NCBI GenBank assembly: GCA_030562195.1
Contig: CM060202.1
Span: 11,904,001-11,968,000 of the forward strand
Length of the DNA stretch: 64,000 nt
Origin: Nipponacmea schrenckii
Taxonomy: Eukaryota; Mollusca; Gastropoda; Lottiidae
Direction of reading: 5' to 3'
Both the position numbers and the translations under genes were made by a program. The notes under the pieces are model-generated. The model saw only the letters and a program-made list of their open reading frames with translations. It was not told the DNA's origin and made no database searches. Within the stretch, counting starts at the first letter, position 1. Each line of letters begins with the position of its first letter. Positions 13,990 to 26,905 of the stretch are shown one piece after another.

Positions 13990-14294
13990 CTAAATTTGGT
14001 CTCATCTGAACAACTTGTTGCTTTTTCAAACTAATTTGGTCTCATCTGAACAACTCGTTGCTTTTTCAAACTAATTTAGTCTCATCTGAACAACTAGCTT
14101 CTTTTTCAGACTTAATTGGGTGGTATCTGAACAACTAGCTTCTTTTTCAGACTTAATTGGGTGTTATCTGAACAACTAGCTTCTTTTTCAGACTTCATTG
14201 GGTGTTATCTGAACAACTAGCTTCTTTTTCAGACTTCATTGGGTGTTATCTGAACAAGTAGCTTCTTTTTAAGACTTAATTGGGTGGTATCTGA
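13990..14294. repeat. Minisatellite, 40-41 bp unit, 7.5 copies
   Basis: Seven complete units begin at about 13990, 14031, 14071, 14111, 14152, 14193 and 14234, followed by half a unit. The shared core is ATCTGAACAACTAGCTTC. The first three units (GTCTCATCTGAAC type, 40 bp) differ from the last five (GGGTGTTATCTGAAC type, 41 bp), so the array grew from two subtypes. A 7-bp inverted repeat (TATCTGA TAT TCAGATA) sits at its right edge, 14288-14304. Confidence 0.96.
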
Positions 14295-17200
14295 TATTCA
14301 GATATACAAAGTACTATACTTGAATTGCACTCATGAACCTTTCTTTGGTTTCAAAGTGTTCATGTTAACTTAATATTTTGGAAAATAAATCTGACCTTGA
14401 AAGAGTCAAGATTGGTACCGGAAATGACATGGAAATTTCCCATTCAAACCATATGAAAGTTTGACAGAAACAGACTCTAATGTACATAAAAATTATTATT
14501 GATTTTATAAACCTAGGACCAAACTTTATATTTACAACATAGCTTGATGAAATATTTCTAAGCATCCATCTCACTGTACTTTTCTGGTGCATTTCACAGC
14601 TACAAGATCTAGTGTGAAGAAAAAGCAATATTCCGTAAGTAAATAGTTATAATAACTTATTCAAGATAATTTGTTAAAAAACATAGTTTTGAATTATTAA
14701 ATAAGTATGACTTATTGAAAAATTACTTTAATGACTTAAAAAGTTTAAAATATTTTAGTTTTTATAATGAAATTCTCACTTCAAAAGTTAAAAAAATTTA
14801 AAATGTCAAATTATTTTTACAACAAACCTTCATAAATCTAAAAATAAAAGTGTTCTGGTAATTCAAAAGCAAAAACTCTGAGGAACTTAGGAAAAGAAGA
14901 GGAAAAAGTTGGATTGTGGAAATGTTAGAATCAAAATAAACTGTTGTAATATTAACTTCTTCCACTGAAACATAAAATCTTGAAAACCCTTGAAGAATAA
15001 AAAGACAAGTTGTGAATTTGTTTTTAGTTTAGTACCATATAAAACTAATACTGAAATCCATATGCAAACTTTATTTGGTAAATATATTGAGTTATAAAAG
15101 GAATTTATGGCCCAAATTTGGCCTGGGGTCAACTCATATCTTATAAGACAATAAAAGGGTAGAGCAATCAATGTTGTGTAATTATAACTCAGGTTTTATT
15201 AATCTTTATACTAAGCTCTGACTCTGGGAAACACATACACTAGAATTACGTTAGTACGGCAACTAAAGATTGCTCTTTTCGTGTTGTTAAATAGTTTTAT
15301 CAGAAATCAATGCGGTGAAAACAACTCGAGGAAGTGTTGAAACATAGCAGAGAATAGAACACATCAATAGCAAACCTGTTAACATTGTATCAGAAAATTT
15401 TACTCTCATCCTTGGTCATCATTTATCTTGACATTATTATTTAACTGACAACTGGTATTAAATGCTCCTTTTTTTTTAGGATAGTGAAAGGTTTATAATG
15501 ATTCTGTAAATTACTCACTACATTAACCTTAACTTTTCAGAAATTTCTAAAAACATTATTCCCTGATTTTATGCAATAGTAAACATATGGATTGTCTTCT
15601 GAATTTTGATGTTAGATTAAGGATCTATCACAGCACTATATCTTTAAAGAATATCAAACCAACTTTAAACCAGATGAAGTTGTATCTCTCACATAAAGCT
15701 TTATGAACAAGTTAGTATATTTAGTTCTTTTCATAGGGTACTTCATCCGGTTTCTTAAAGCATCCCCTGGTTTATTTCAGACCTAAGCCGGGGCTGTTTC
15801 ACGAGAAAATCTCTTCGTCTATTCTCCAGTATCATCCTATATTGATTAGACGTTGGCTGGTATTTCAAGTTTTGAGATTTGTTGAGAAGAATTTAAAGTA
15901 ACAATGGTCCATTATAAAAATCAATTCTAGTATTAATCTGGTAATGATAAAATCAATAAACACTCTAATCATCATTATAATCCAGTTACCAATTTTACAC
16001 GTAACCAATTTCAGAAAACATGGCAAGAAACACCATCTCTCGCTCTTTTATCATTCATCACAGTTTCCTTCGACAAATCAGCATTGACAGGTCTAATGCC
16101 ATTTTTACAATTCCCTTCTGAAGACAAAAACAAGAAAAATTTGAATAAATCGGAAACGAAATTTTAATGACACCAATCTATCATTGTTTTCTCGGGCTTC
16201 AATAGATGAGTTCCTTAACTGAGTGATATCATTAACAGCTATCGCTTAACACCGTTACGGGAAGCGTTCATACATTGACAAATTAGCCAATCGAGACAAA
16301 GCTTTTTGAACAGACAAATGATGAATAGATGGATGGTGGCAAGTAGACAATGGATTAGATGTCACGTAGAGCTAGCACCCGTTAAACTAACACTAAATCC
16401 TAAGAAGATTCATACATCATTTTACCTTGTGTATAGAATATATAGATAGTACTGGACAAATCCCATTTTTCAAATAAATTGATGAGATATCTGTCAAAAT
16501 ATTAGCTTGATTTTTTACAGTAATTTATCTTTCTATAAATCTCAATATCTCAGTCTACCCTATTTCCTTCTATAGTATACATACTTCTATTTACACTGTA
16601 ATGTGGATAATCTAGATTATTCCGAGAATATTACCCTTCTTTCTTACTCAAAGGGCCAACAGTAAAACAGATCAAATCTCTTTCAGGAATATTTGATGAT
16701 GAATGAATTACAGTTAACGATATGCAATAAATTATGGAAATATTTAGGATACTAATTTTCACAATGGTAGAATATTTACAAAGGTTCAACCTAGGAACCT
16801 AGGTTGATGACCATAGAAGCTTTCAACTTCAGTCATAAAAGGCAAGATTTTTTAAGACTCAAATGTAGAATAATTTTAATGGTCTGCTTTAACTATCACT
16901 TTCTTTTTTCGAAATAAGTTCTGCTAAAACCAATTTAGGAAATCTATTGAGACCAGGCATGTTTACATCAGTATTCCAAAATAAATCAGGCATTGATAAT
17001 ATTACAAGTATATATACATCAAACACCACATTCAAATTAAAAAGAGAGAAATCCAATTTTGAAGTAAATAAAAGTTACTTCCCATGAGAAGAAATCAAAA
17101 TTACTCATGCAAGATATTAGTCAAAATAGCTGATGCTGTAATCTTAGTTGTATGATTCTAGTAATAGCAAGTCATCTCCAGGGAGCAGTAATTCATCTTG

Positions 17201-18449
17201 GGAGCAGTTACTACCATATTGAAAGTAAACCAATATGGTCTAGTAATCTGTTCACATGACATCAACAACTATCGTATGATCCATCAAGATAATTGTTACA
17301 TCATAACTTAGCATGTTACATGACTAAAGTTTCACCATCTCCGAAAGCCTCTGGTTGAATTAATCTAACTAAAAGCAATATTTTTTTAAAGTTTATTGAA
17401 TATCCTATAGGAGGGGTGATGTCATGGTGTGATTTTGTTTTTTATCATCATGCATCAAGCATTTATGGTGATTAGGCTAAGCATTATATATCTGATAAGG
17501 TTTAGAATTGGATTCCATTATGAAAATGACTTAATAGTTTTGACAGATGCTGGATGAAGTTTTGTACCCAAGGAATGTATCTGATAGCATTAATTATGTT
17601 GTAAAGACAGTATGATTTCTTGCCAAACAAACATATAAACATGGCAGATGTAATGTTGAATTTCAGGTGAGTGTATAAAAGACATTAACTATTACATAAT
17701 AAAAAAATGTATGAAGTACAAAATGTAAAAAGTCACAAGAAATTCATAATTGAGAACACATTTGCTGATTGGCATCCAACAGTTTCACTGACTGCAATTC
17801 TTCCAACGCACAAATTGAAATTAACAGAGATATTAGGTCTGAAATGGGATATGATAATTTCTGGTTGTGCTGAAACACTGTAGATACACATGATTCATCT
17901 AGTGTACAAACTAGAAAAAGAGTAAAGCCTATTATCTGTTACGTGATCAAATGATTGGAACAAAACAAAATGGTTTCAAATTGTTCAAACAATAAATTGC
18001 TTTTAGTCAAGATATACTTTTCTGACAAGGAATTTAACATGGACAAGCTAAAAAACTGGAATTACTTTCAACTCATTCTTGATAGCCAGCAATCTGATCA
18101 AAATGTAGAATCATATATTTATTCATTTGCTGTTACTGATACTCAATAAGAACTTTAGATTGGACAATAAAATGCCCATCCAGCAGTATAGATGAAAATC
18201 AAACCAGATATTATGATATCTGTTGATCTGACATTTGTAAATTACAAAACATTTTAAACAGGAAACATGTCACCCATATCATCATTTCATAACCTTGCAA
18301 TTTTACTACAACATATCAGAGAATCCTGTCAATTGCCTAGTGGATGATTCTTATTGGCTTTCTTGAAACTATATAAATTTGTTTTCACATTTTTGTCCTA
18401 CACTCTACATTACTTATCAGTTTGATAGGTTAAGAATATGTCTGTTTTC
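14295..18449. other. No gene recognised
   Basis: Contains the 16786 palindrome. A GC-richer patch at 15770-15890 has an acceptor-like GGTTTATTTCAG on the plus strand, followed by about 40 open codons, but no donor or family match. Confidence 0.55.
16786..16807. repeat. Perfect 22-bp palindrome
   Basis: TCAACCTAGG and CCTAGGTTGA form perfect 10-bp arms around AA. There is no run of T residues or gene next to it to suggest a terminator. Confidence 0.9.
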
Positions 18450-19457
18450 TCAACCGTTATACACTGAAAATTATTTAAGCACTTGGCTCAAACATGCTAC
18501 ACTGAAAATGATGTAAGTACTTAGCTCAAACATGCTACACTGAAAATAATTTAAGCACTTGGCTCAAACATGCTACACTGAAAATGATGTAAGAACTCGA
18601 CTCAAACATGCTACACTGAAAATGATGTAAGCACCTGGTTCAAACATGCTTCACTGAAAATGATGTAAGCACTTCGCTCAAACATGCTTCACTGAAAATG
18701 ATGTAAGAACTCGACTCAAACATGCTACACTGAAAATGATGTAAGAATTCGACTCAAACATGCTACACTGAAAATGATGTAAGCACCTGGTTCAAACATG
18801 CTTCACTGAAAATGATGTAAGCACTTCGCTCAAACATGCTACACTGAAAATGATGTAAGAACTCGACTCAAATATGCTACACTGAAAATGATGTAAGAAC
18901 TCGACTCAAACATGCTAAACTGAAAATGATGTGAGAACTCGACTCAAAAATGCTACACTGAAAATGATGCAAGAACTCGACTCAAACATGCTACACTGAA
19001 AATGATGTAAGAACTCGACTCAAACATGCTACACTGAAAATGATGTAAGCACTTGGCTCAAACAGGCTACACTGAGAATGATGTAAGAACTCAACTCAAA
19101 CATGCTACACTGAAAATGATGTAAGAACTCGACTCAAACATGCTACACTGAAAATGATGTAAGAACTCGACTCAAACATGCTACAAAAACTTGAAAATTG
19201 AAATGTAAGAACTCAACTCAAACATGCTACACTGAAAATGATGTAAGAACTCGACTCAAACATGCTACACTGAAAATGATGTAAGAACTCGACTCAAACA
19301 TGCTACACTGAAAATGATGTAAGCACCTGGCTCAAACAGGCTACACTGAGAATGATGTAAGAACTCAACTCAAACATGCTACACTGAAAATGATGTAAGA
19401 ACTCGACTCAAACATGCTACACTGAAAATGATGAAAGAACTCGACTCAAACATGCTA
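18450..19457. repeat. Minisatellite, 38-bp unit, ~26 copies
   Basis: About 1 kb of head-to-tail 38-bp units containing CATGCTACACTGAAAATGAT followed by GTAAGAACTCGACTCAAA or GTAAGCACTTGGCTC variants. Variants are ordered rather than random: the pair CAGGCTACACTGAGAATG plus GAACTCAACTC recurs about 274 bp apart (19061 and 19335). One unit near 19181-19210 carries an 8-bp expansion (CTACAAAAACTTGAAAATTG). No long frame stays open because 38 is not a multiple of three. Confidence 0.97.
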
Positions 19458-22443
19458 GATCTCAAATTGTCATTTTATTAGGATATTAGAAGGTTATTAG
19501 GAAATGAATACTTGGTGAGCCCCAGACTAAGTTAAAAGTGGTGTTTTTAACTTAAATAATGATTACAGATGAATTATTTATGTGAGAAGGTTCTAAATGA
19601 AGACATTTGCTGACAACTTGGAGTGTTTTTTGTAGGAGTATTGAGTAATAGTCATCTGTCTTCTCACAGTTCTTTATTTTCTTATCATCTAGTCTCTAAC
19701 CAATGAAACTCAAACCAATTTCTTAAAACTACTTTTTTACTATTGAAATAATTTTAGTATTTGTTATAATTTGCTGGCCTTCTATGAATTAACTATATCA
19801 AATTGGAAACAATAACTAATCATTCAAAATCTAGTAGTCAATGGCTGTTTTCTTGTTCAGCATTTTAATTTTTTGGGGTTTTTTATGGGATTTTTGGCAG
19901 TGAAAATTTGACCTTGAAACAGTATTGTTACTAAACTAGTAACCAGTCTTAAATCAAATTGGTGGTGTGGGAATCTTTGATGTTCAGGCAAGCATTTATG
20001 CAGTTTAATGAACCACAAAATTATCAATATAGTTTTTGTTAAAAATCCTTCAATTTTATTTTCTAACATCTTTGTAGATTAACATAAGTTGTAAAAAGAA
20101 ATTGCAGAAAATTTTTGTTTTGTGAAAACTTCTGAATTTGCATTTTACTCCCTGTTATTTCAAACATCAACTGCAGACTTGATCAGGTGCTCTGCTCTTC
20201 CACTATTATTGAAGACAGTTTACTTCAAAGAATTGATAATAACCCAATGTTTGGACAACATAAAATGAAATCTAACCCTTAAACTATAACTTTAATGCCT
20301 TAGATGATTCAATATGCAAAAGCTAGAATTATATTTTCTTCACCTACAAATTATTTGCTGAACTAATAAGGGAAGAAAGGAATTTTTGAAGAGTTTAATG
20401 ACCTATATCATTTAAAGTAGCCTACATAATGCCGCCAGTCATGCAACCAATAGAGAAAATAAGAAGAGCCCTCAATTATATCAAGATTTAAATATATGTA
20501 TGATTCTAAGTTCTTATCTCAAATTAATTAGGTACAGACAGGAAATAAAGTAGCCATTCAAATTTATCCATGATCCAATAGAATTTCCCATCAATCAACA
20601 CAATACTGCTGGGATTGGACAAATAAAACAAACATGTCCGACATCAAGTTGACCAATACAATCATATTTCTCACAAAAGGTACCAGTTTTCGTGGCAAAT
20701 AGAAATAAGTAAAGACAGAATTCAGATCATATAGACCGTCTGCAGTATTTGCTGAGGTTAATGGAAAGGGGGGATAATTCTATTGACAGGTCATCAACCT
20801 ATCTTTCAAAGTAAACAATTAAGCAAGAGTAATTACAAGTTAAGCGACTTACAGAATAACAAAATTCGCACTTGTGTCTTATATGACATCATTATTCCTT
20901 TGGTTCTCTTTGCTGTAAATTGGAGTAAATTGTATTCTAGTATTTACCCAGACAGCGAATTATTATCAACTTAAATTACATCCCTTTAACCTAGTTTTTA
21001 ACTCAATTGCTGCATATCATATTCCTAGAATTTAGCAACCTTCAATCGTGGTTTTGGAAAGACTGTTAACAAACATTTAACATGTAAAACTTAATAATTG
21101 TGTCACAGTCTACACAATAAATGATCTGCATGCAATAAACAAGGACGACATATTCCAGTTTTACCCACCAAAGAATGCTCACATGCATAGCACTGGTATA
21201 TATAAAGAGTAGGCTCTGTCCTGGCTAAATTTCTTGTATGGTGTTGCCATCTTCATTATCCCATTAGGTGCAGAAGAGTAGAATGTAAACTCCATCTATT
21301 TAATCTACTGGCATATAGATAGGTTTCCTTCAAGTATACAGCAAGTGGTTACTTATAGAAATTGCAGTTGTGATATGACTTGGATATATGACACATTTTA
21401 AACTGTATCCATGGTTATTCCTAAAATACTGTAAATCAGTGAGTGCAAGGTTTAGAAATCCTTGATGATTAAAATCAAATCTAATAACTTGAAATCGTAA
21501 AAATTGTGTCCAATTAAACCTCACAGGCACTTACAGATGCAAGTGGTTTGAATCACATGTATCATTGCCTTTCAAATTAACAAATTGATGGCCTTGATAT
21601 AGCTGAATCAGAATAGATCTAATATTCGAAATATTGAATGAATACCAAGTGAATATGTCTGGTATATATTAATATGTATAAAATATATAAAAATATCTTT
21701 AAATTGTGCAAATATGTAAATAATGTAGTCTGATCTATCTAAATTATTAGTTATAAGTAAACAGAACAATTCAGTCTCATAGTTTTCTTTACTTTCCTTT
21801 GAGCACACTGAGGGGAAAATGTATGAATTATCCTGCATCTTTTCAGTAGAATATGTAAATTAGCATTCCTTCTGACACCTTGTAGATGATATATTCCTAG
21901 AAATTGTAGATAATGATAATGACCTGTTATTAAGAGAGTCAAATATTCACTAAATAAATGTCAGTATTGCATATAGTCTTATTACAGTTCTTATATCCAA
22001 AATTTAATTAATCAATAGCTAATATATCTGGCTCTTCTGATCTTGGCAATACTATACTTATTATTCTACAGTATTAGCTTAAGATTTATTCACTTGAAAA
22101 ATTTACAATTTCATACAACCAAGCTTGAATATGCCTGTAGATAACCTAACTAAGTCTCCTCCATGATTATCCCAGAGCTGTATACAAGCCCATAGTATAC
22201 CCATTATTTGCGGTTGTTATCATCGATCTCTTATACAAATAAGTATTGGGAAAATTCCTCCAATTCTGAGTTCTTAAAGAATAGAATTAGGTTATGCAAT
22301 AGTTTTAAGACAGGAAGTTCTATATGGAGGTTGATTCGTGACTTGGGACCTGGTTAAGGAAAGTGGCCAATTAACCGTAAAGATAATAATTACTTGACAC
22401 AGAATTGTCACAATTTCTTTTGCCTTGAACATTTGAATGGAAA
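19458..22443. other. No gene recognised apart from a SINE fragment
   Basis: AT-rich spacer after the 38-bp array; contains the SINE-like fragment at 21175-21302 and a GGCCAATTAACC motif near 22370. Frames of 63-76 codons here are unremarkable. Confidence 0.6.
21175..21302 (+). repeat. SINE-like body fragment
   Basis: Carries AAAGAGTAGGCTCTGTCCTG, ATCTTCATTATCCCATTAGG, GTGCAGAAGAGTAGAATG and ACTCCATCTATTTAA, in the order seen in the 26690 copy. The 5' part has diverged or is missing. Confidence 0.75.
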
Positions 22444-22795
22444 ACCGAGGTGGATCAGCGTGTTAGATACTTGCTTGCTAACATGAAGGTCCTAGGTTCA
22501 ATCCCTATAAAGTTTGAGATGAACTTTCAGATTTTACAGCCCGGTTTCCCCTTGTCAGTGATGCAGATGCGTGGGAGTGACTGAAAAGGCGTATAGTCAT
22601 TTCGCTTGAAAAATAAGCCGAGGCACAGTATGCTACAAATGTGCACAATAAACATCCCTTCAACAGTTTGAAATCACAAAAAGTGTAGACTAAAGCTGCT
22701 GTTCTAGCAAATTTAAATGGTTATTCCTGTCTAAATTAGCCCATAAAGTGCAGAAGAGTAAGATATAAAATTCCATTCATTTCATTTGAAATTAT
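22444..22795 (+). repeat. SINE-like element with tRNA-derived head
   Basis: The head (22444-22512) resembles a tRNA: an A-box-like GTGGATCAGCGTGTTAGA, an anticodon-arm-like CTTGCTTGCTAACATGAAG, and a good B box GGTTCAATCCC in a CTAGG/CCTAT arm. A middle region follows, then a body shared with the other copies in this window (CCGAGGCACAGTATGCTAC, CAACAGTTTGAAATC, GTGCAGAAGAGTAAGAT) and an AT-rich end TCCATTCATTTCATTT. Length about 350 bp. This is the only copy here that keeps a recognisable head, so it is the best guide to the element's 5' end. Confidence 0.75.
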
Positions 22796-25409
22796 AATGA
22801 TAAAAAATCCTATGAATGCAAATTATCCATCAGATTTTTTAACATGCCCTAGATAGCTACTTTTTATGATAAGATCTAGGCAATCAGTTCGACAATTACT
22901 TGGATATCATACATCAATAATCATTCAATCATATTTAAAAATTATAACCAGACATTTGAAATCATACTTGAATATAACACACTTACACAATACTTAAATC
23001 TATCAGATTAAACTGATCAAAGTTTTCTTAAATCTTTAGTTAAAGCCAGACATCATTTTTCATTTTATTTCAAAATCAAAGAAATGTGACATGATTTGCT
23101 TCATTCCATGAAGGATATATTTTCTCTTGTGAGACATTAAATGACTGATTCTAACCATCATTTCTTTAATACTGAACTGTATCAGACTTTAACAGAGAGA
23201 TTTCAATGGAAGTGTTTTTTTGAATGAAAACAAACAATGGAATCCTTAAGATTTGACTGCATAAAAATGTCCATCCAGGCGAAGCATGCTCCTGCTTATA
23301 GATCACATGAAGCCACTGTCAAGTTGGTTTTTCCTGATTAGCATCAAGAAAGCCAGGAGCTCAAAAAAGAAATTTTTGCAGTCTTCAAGAATCATTTTCA
23401 GTTGATTAAGGGCAGAGTAGTCCTTCTTGTGAAAGAGACAAGAAACTTGGGCTTATTGTCTTGAGACATTTTTCAGTAAAAAATTTAACAATAAAACACA
23501 TGCAAGAGCTCTGTTCATAATACACGTTAATTCCATAAGAGAAAGATTTCAACCTATAAAGTGTCAATTAAGTTGAATAGTAAAAAAAACAGGATAAGAA
23601 AATGAAAAGGTTAGTCTAGTTAACCATAAAACTGTAAAACTGTCTGAAGTTCTGAATGAATCTTGAAAACTTTGACAGGATTCTAAAGTAGATGACCTTC
23701 CCTAAACAGGACATAAGAACAATATAAGTGAGAAAATAGAAATGAAAAGGTATGAAAATGGTGTAATCATACTTTTTTTATTACATTTCATCATATTTTT
23801 AACTATGAAAATATCTGTAAATGTAGACATTAAACACCCAAATTTTCTCTAACATGATCAACATCATGTAAGAAAAACCATCAATAAAAAGTTTTTCTAA
23901 ACACCAGTCCAGACAGGTTCGATTTCTAGCAGTAAATGAGATCTTTTAATATAAATCTTTAATTCTTTTATATCGCCCATTTCCATAGTTTATTTTGCAT
24001 ATTATACCGGCCTGTGTTGCTTCAAATACACACTATGTTTTAATCAGTTCAATCAGAAAGATTTCTTTTACTATGTCAAGTAACTTCATGCTTTTGGTCT
24101 TTATATGTGGGACAAAAAATAAAAGGACATTTAAGTTTCAAGATGTATGCCTTGTAGATTCCTGTATATTTTGATTATTTCAATAGTAGATGAACTCATG
24201 CCACTTTCCCTATTAATAAAATTGATGATAACACTTCATGAAATTGCTAAAAGAGGAGAAATTGTTTTTCAACTGATAAATTTTTCTGATTGCACACTGC
24301 ACGACATTGCTCATCCTCCATAAATCACAGGAAGTAAAAGTGTTTATCAACTGATATAATCTAATCACTATAATGGTTTTAGCACCAGAAGTGAAATCTT
24401 CAATCACCAATCATATAATATTATCAGCTCATCAACTACTGCCTCACTGTTTAACATTGGCCATTAGGAAAAAGAAGAGTTTCCCATCAAACAGAAAGAT
24501 AAAAGAACCTGTAGAAACCAAACATGGCTGTTTATGAGTGAAAGAGATTACACTACTTTATTAAATTCCAAGCAGAATATTTCTACCAACATCAACATTG
24601 TTCATTTCTAGTTGTAGGCGGTTATAACAATACATTGAAATATTTTATCTTCCAAATTGAAGAGTTCTGAAAACTTCATACTTATAATTTTTGTGAAACA
24701 AAATCAAGCATACTGCATGATGTTTCCAGCCTTTAATTGTCCAAAGCAGATACGTAAAAAAATCCTAGAAATACAAATTTCTGCTATTATCCTTCATCTT
24801 TTCCTCTGCAATCTCTATGATTTCAGATTGGATAAAAACTTTTATTGTTGAAGTGTTAAAATGTTTAATGTGCATGTTAAACCTTTAATGATTAGAATTT
24901 GAGATAAAATAACATAGTATCGCTATTCTTCATCTGTTTTTATCAGCACACATCATTACCCATTTATAGTTGTATTGTTAAATGGACCACTAGGTTAATG
25001 ACCTTAGTAATAACCATGATGCAGAATTATCAAACATCAGAGCTATACTGATGATCACAACTTTACTCAAATATTATTGAAAAATAATCTGTTGTGTGTC
25101 GAGCAATCATATAAGTGTATTTAAAGTTGTCCATTGAACTTGTCTATTTCCAGTATGTTTCTTCATTAATCCATCACCCAATTTTACACATATAATCATT
25201 TTCTGTGTAAACTGTTTGAATACGTTTTTGTCATTTAATTTTCAAGTTGCTGTTGATTAAGTCATAGTACTTAATGAAAAATTCCCATACTATTATTTAT
25301 TCTATAGACAGTTGATTCGTTTTTAAACATCCTCTAATTAAATTTGATTTGTTTTGTTGTTTGAAGTCTGAAAATGAAACCAACCAAAATGAACAAAGCC
25401 TGAGGTTTT
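22796..25409. other. No gene recognised
   Basis: AT-rich; a GC-richer patch at 23237-23341 has a 34-residue frame with no recognisable similarity. A B-box-like GGTTCGATTTC near 23916 lacks an A box. Confidence 0.6.
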
Positions 25410-25489
25410 ACCGTATATTTCCGTGTATAATGCGCAGGTTTTTGCCATAAAATGGGCCCAACAAATAGGGGGTGCGCACTATATACGGT
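25410..25489. mobile_element. MITE-like palindromic element, ~80 bp
   Basis: The left end ACCGTATATTTCCGTG..TGCGCAGG is an imperfect inverted match of the right end GGTGCGCACTATATACGGT. It is flanked by TTTA on the left and TTAA on the right, so a TTA-type target duplication is possible. GC- and CpG-richer than its surroundings. It encodes nothing. A further inverted repeat lies just downstream, so the element may be longer than the 80 bp marked. Confidence 0.6.
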
Positions 25490-25531
25490 TAAATAAATTT
25501 AGGGTATTTTTTCCCAACAAGAATGCTGCAA

Positions 25532-25572
25532 GTCGATGTTGAGGATCCTCCTTTTTGTCTTCCTTCATCGAC
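25532..25572. repeat. Inverted repeat (hairpin)
   Basis: GTCGATGTTGAGGA at the left and TCCTTCATCGAC at the right pair with a small bulge; an inner GAGGATCCTC is itself a perfect palindrome. It begins 43 bp after the 25410 element and may belong to it. Confidence 0.6.
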
Positions 25573-26689
25573 ATTCGCGGTAAAATTGATTTGTGTAAAA
25601 GACTGAATTATGATTTTGATTATGGCTCAATATGATTAATAAATTAAATATTTATTGTTAAATATTTGAACAAAACTTAAAGGATGAAAGTTAATTTTTG
25701 TGTTATTTGTATGGAAAATATTACGTGAAGACGAGAAGTACCAAAAGTAGTTAACTTGATACAGATTTCTTGATAATGCAAGCTGGCAGACTCAATTTAA
25801 ATTTAAAAAATTCCAAAAACCTCAAAGTCTTGTGTACTGCAGACTGTGTATATTCAAGAATCCTGAAAAAATTGACTCAAAAACAATGTTTTATTTCTTC
25901 AGAACTCGGAACTATTTCGTCTGAATATAAATTAAAAGATTTATATATATAATAGAAAGATAAATGAATAAATTCCAAAGGCACGTTTAAATCTTGTAAT
26001 AATGAAGCAATCTGTAACACAAGAATGCATATCTCTAGAAAACTTTAATACAGATCTAAGGAAGAGAAAATAGTTTTTGTAATGCCAGGAATTGGTTCTA
26101 AGAAATAGAAAATGAAGATCTATTCAAACTGTAAATCAAATAAGACATGGAGTGAAGTAAAGGAAATATTGTAATTTTCAAATCTAAACTAATTTTTTTA
26201 CTCATATTAAACTGAGCCACATTATTGATTAAAGGACTTGTATTAATTTACCAAACTTCTTCAAGCATATGATGATTTTACAACATGACTGTCAAAAACT
26301 GCTCCAAGCTGTCTACTGAATCCAAAGATGTCGAATTCTTTCCAGATATATTTAGATATTGAGAGAATAGACATTGATTGGTTAGACAGAGATAAATATC
26401 AAATGTTTAAATTTTACTCAAACTAAACCTGACACTTATCATTTAATATCAGTCTTAATATGGCATGTCTATTAATGTTTACATACTTTGCCTACAGGCT
26501 TGACAAATAACATCATTAACTCATATAAAGTAATTTTCAAGGTCTATATAAATGCTGTGTAGATACCTGTAAGCCTCAGTATAAAGAAGATTTATAAGAT
26601 ATTTTCAAACTATGCATTAAAAAATGTTCACCTCATTAAAAGAGTTATCAATAGACCCAAACATTCCGACTCGAACCAACCTGTTAGTT

Positions 26690-26905
26690 GTTTTTGAATG
26701 GGACAATAAACCAAGGCACGGTGTGCTAAAGGCCATACATCTCTTAAAGATCCCTCAACAGTTGGAAATCGCAAAAAGAGTAGGCTAATACAGCTGTCCT
26801 GGCAAAATTTTCCTTGCACCCTCTGCAGGCCTTGTCCGTCTTCATTAACCCATAAGGTGCAGAAGAATAAGGTAAAACTCCATTTATTTCATTTACAACC
26901 ATCCT
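26690..26905 (+). repeat. SINE-like body, same family, 5' truncated
   Basis: Shares GGCACGGTGTGCTAAAGGCC, AAAGATCCCTCAACAGTTGG, AAAAAGAGTAGGCTAATAC, GTCTTCATTAACCCATAAGG and the end ACTCCATTTATTTCATTT with the other copies. It begins at GGGACAATAAACC. This is the best preserved body in the window. The tRNA-like head of the 22444 copy is not recognisable upstream. Confidence 0.82.

Noticed and set aside
18450..19457. Regular array considered as a CRISPR
   Set aside because: Units are directly contiguous with no unique spacers, the genome context is animal, and no cas-like gene is present. The same holds for the other arrays.
23914..23928. B-box-like GGTTCGATTTC considered as a tRNA or SINE
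   Set aside because: No A box or cloverleaf-forming sequence in the preceding 80 bp.
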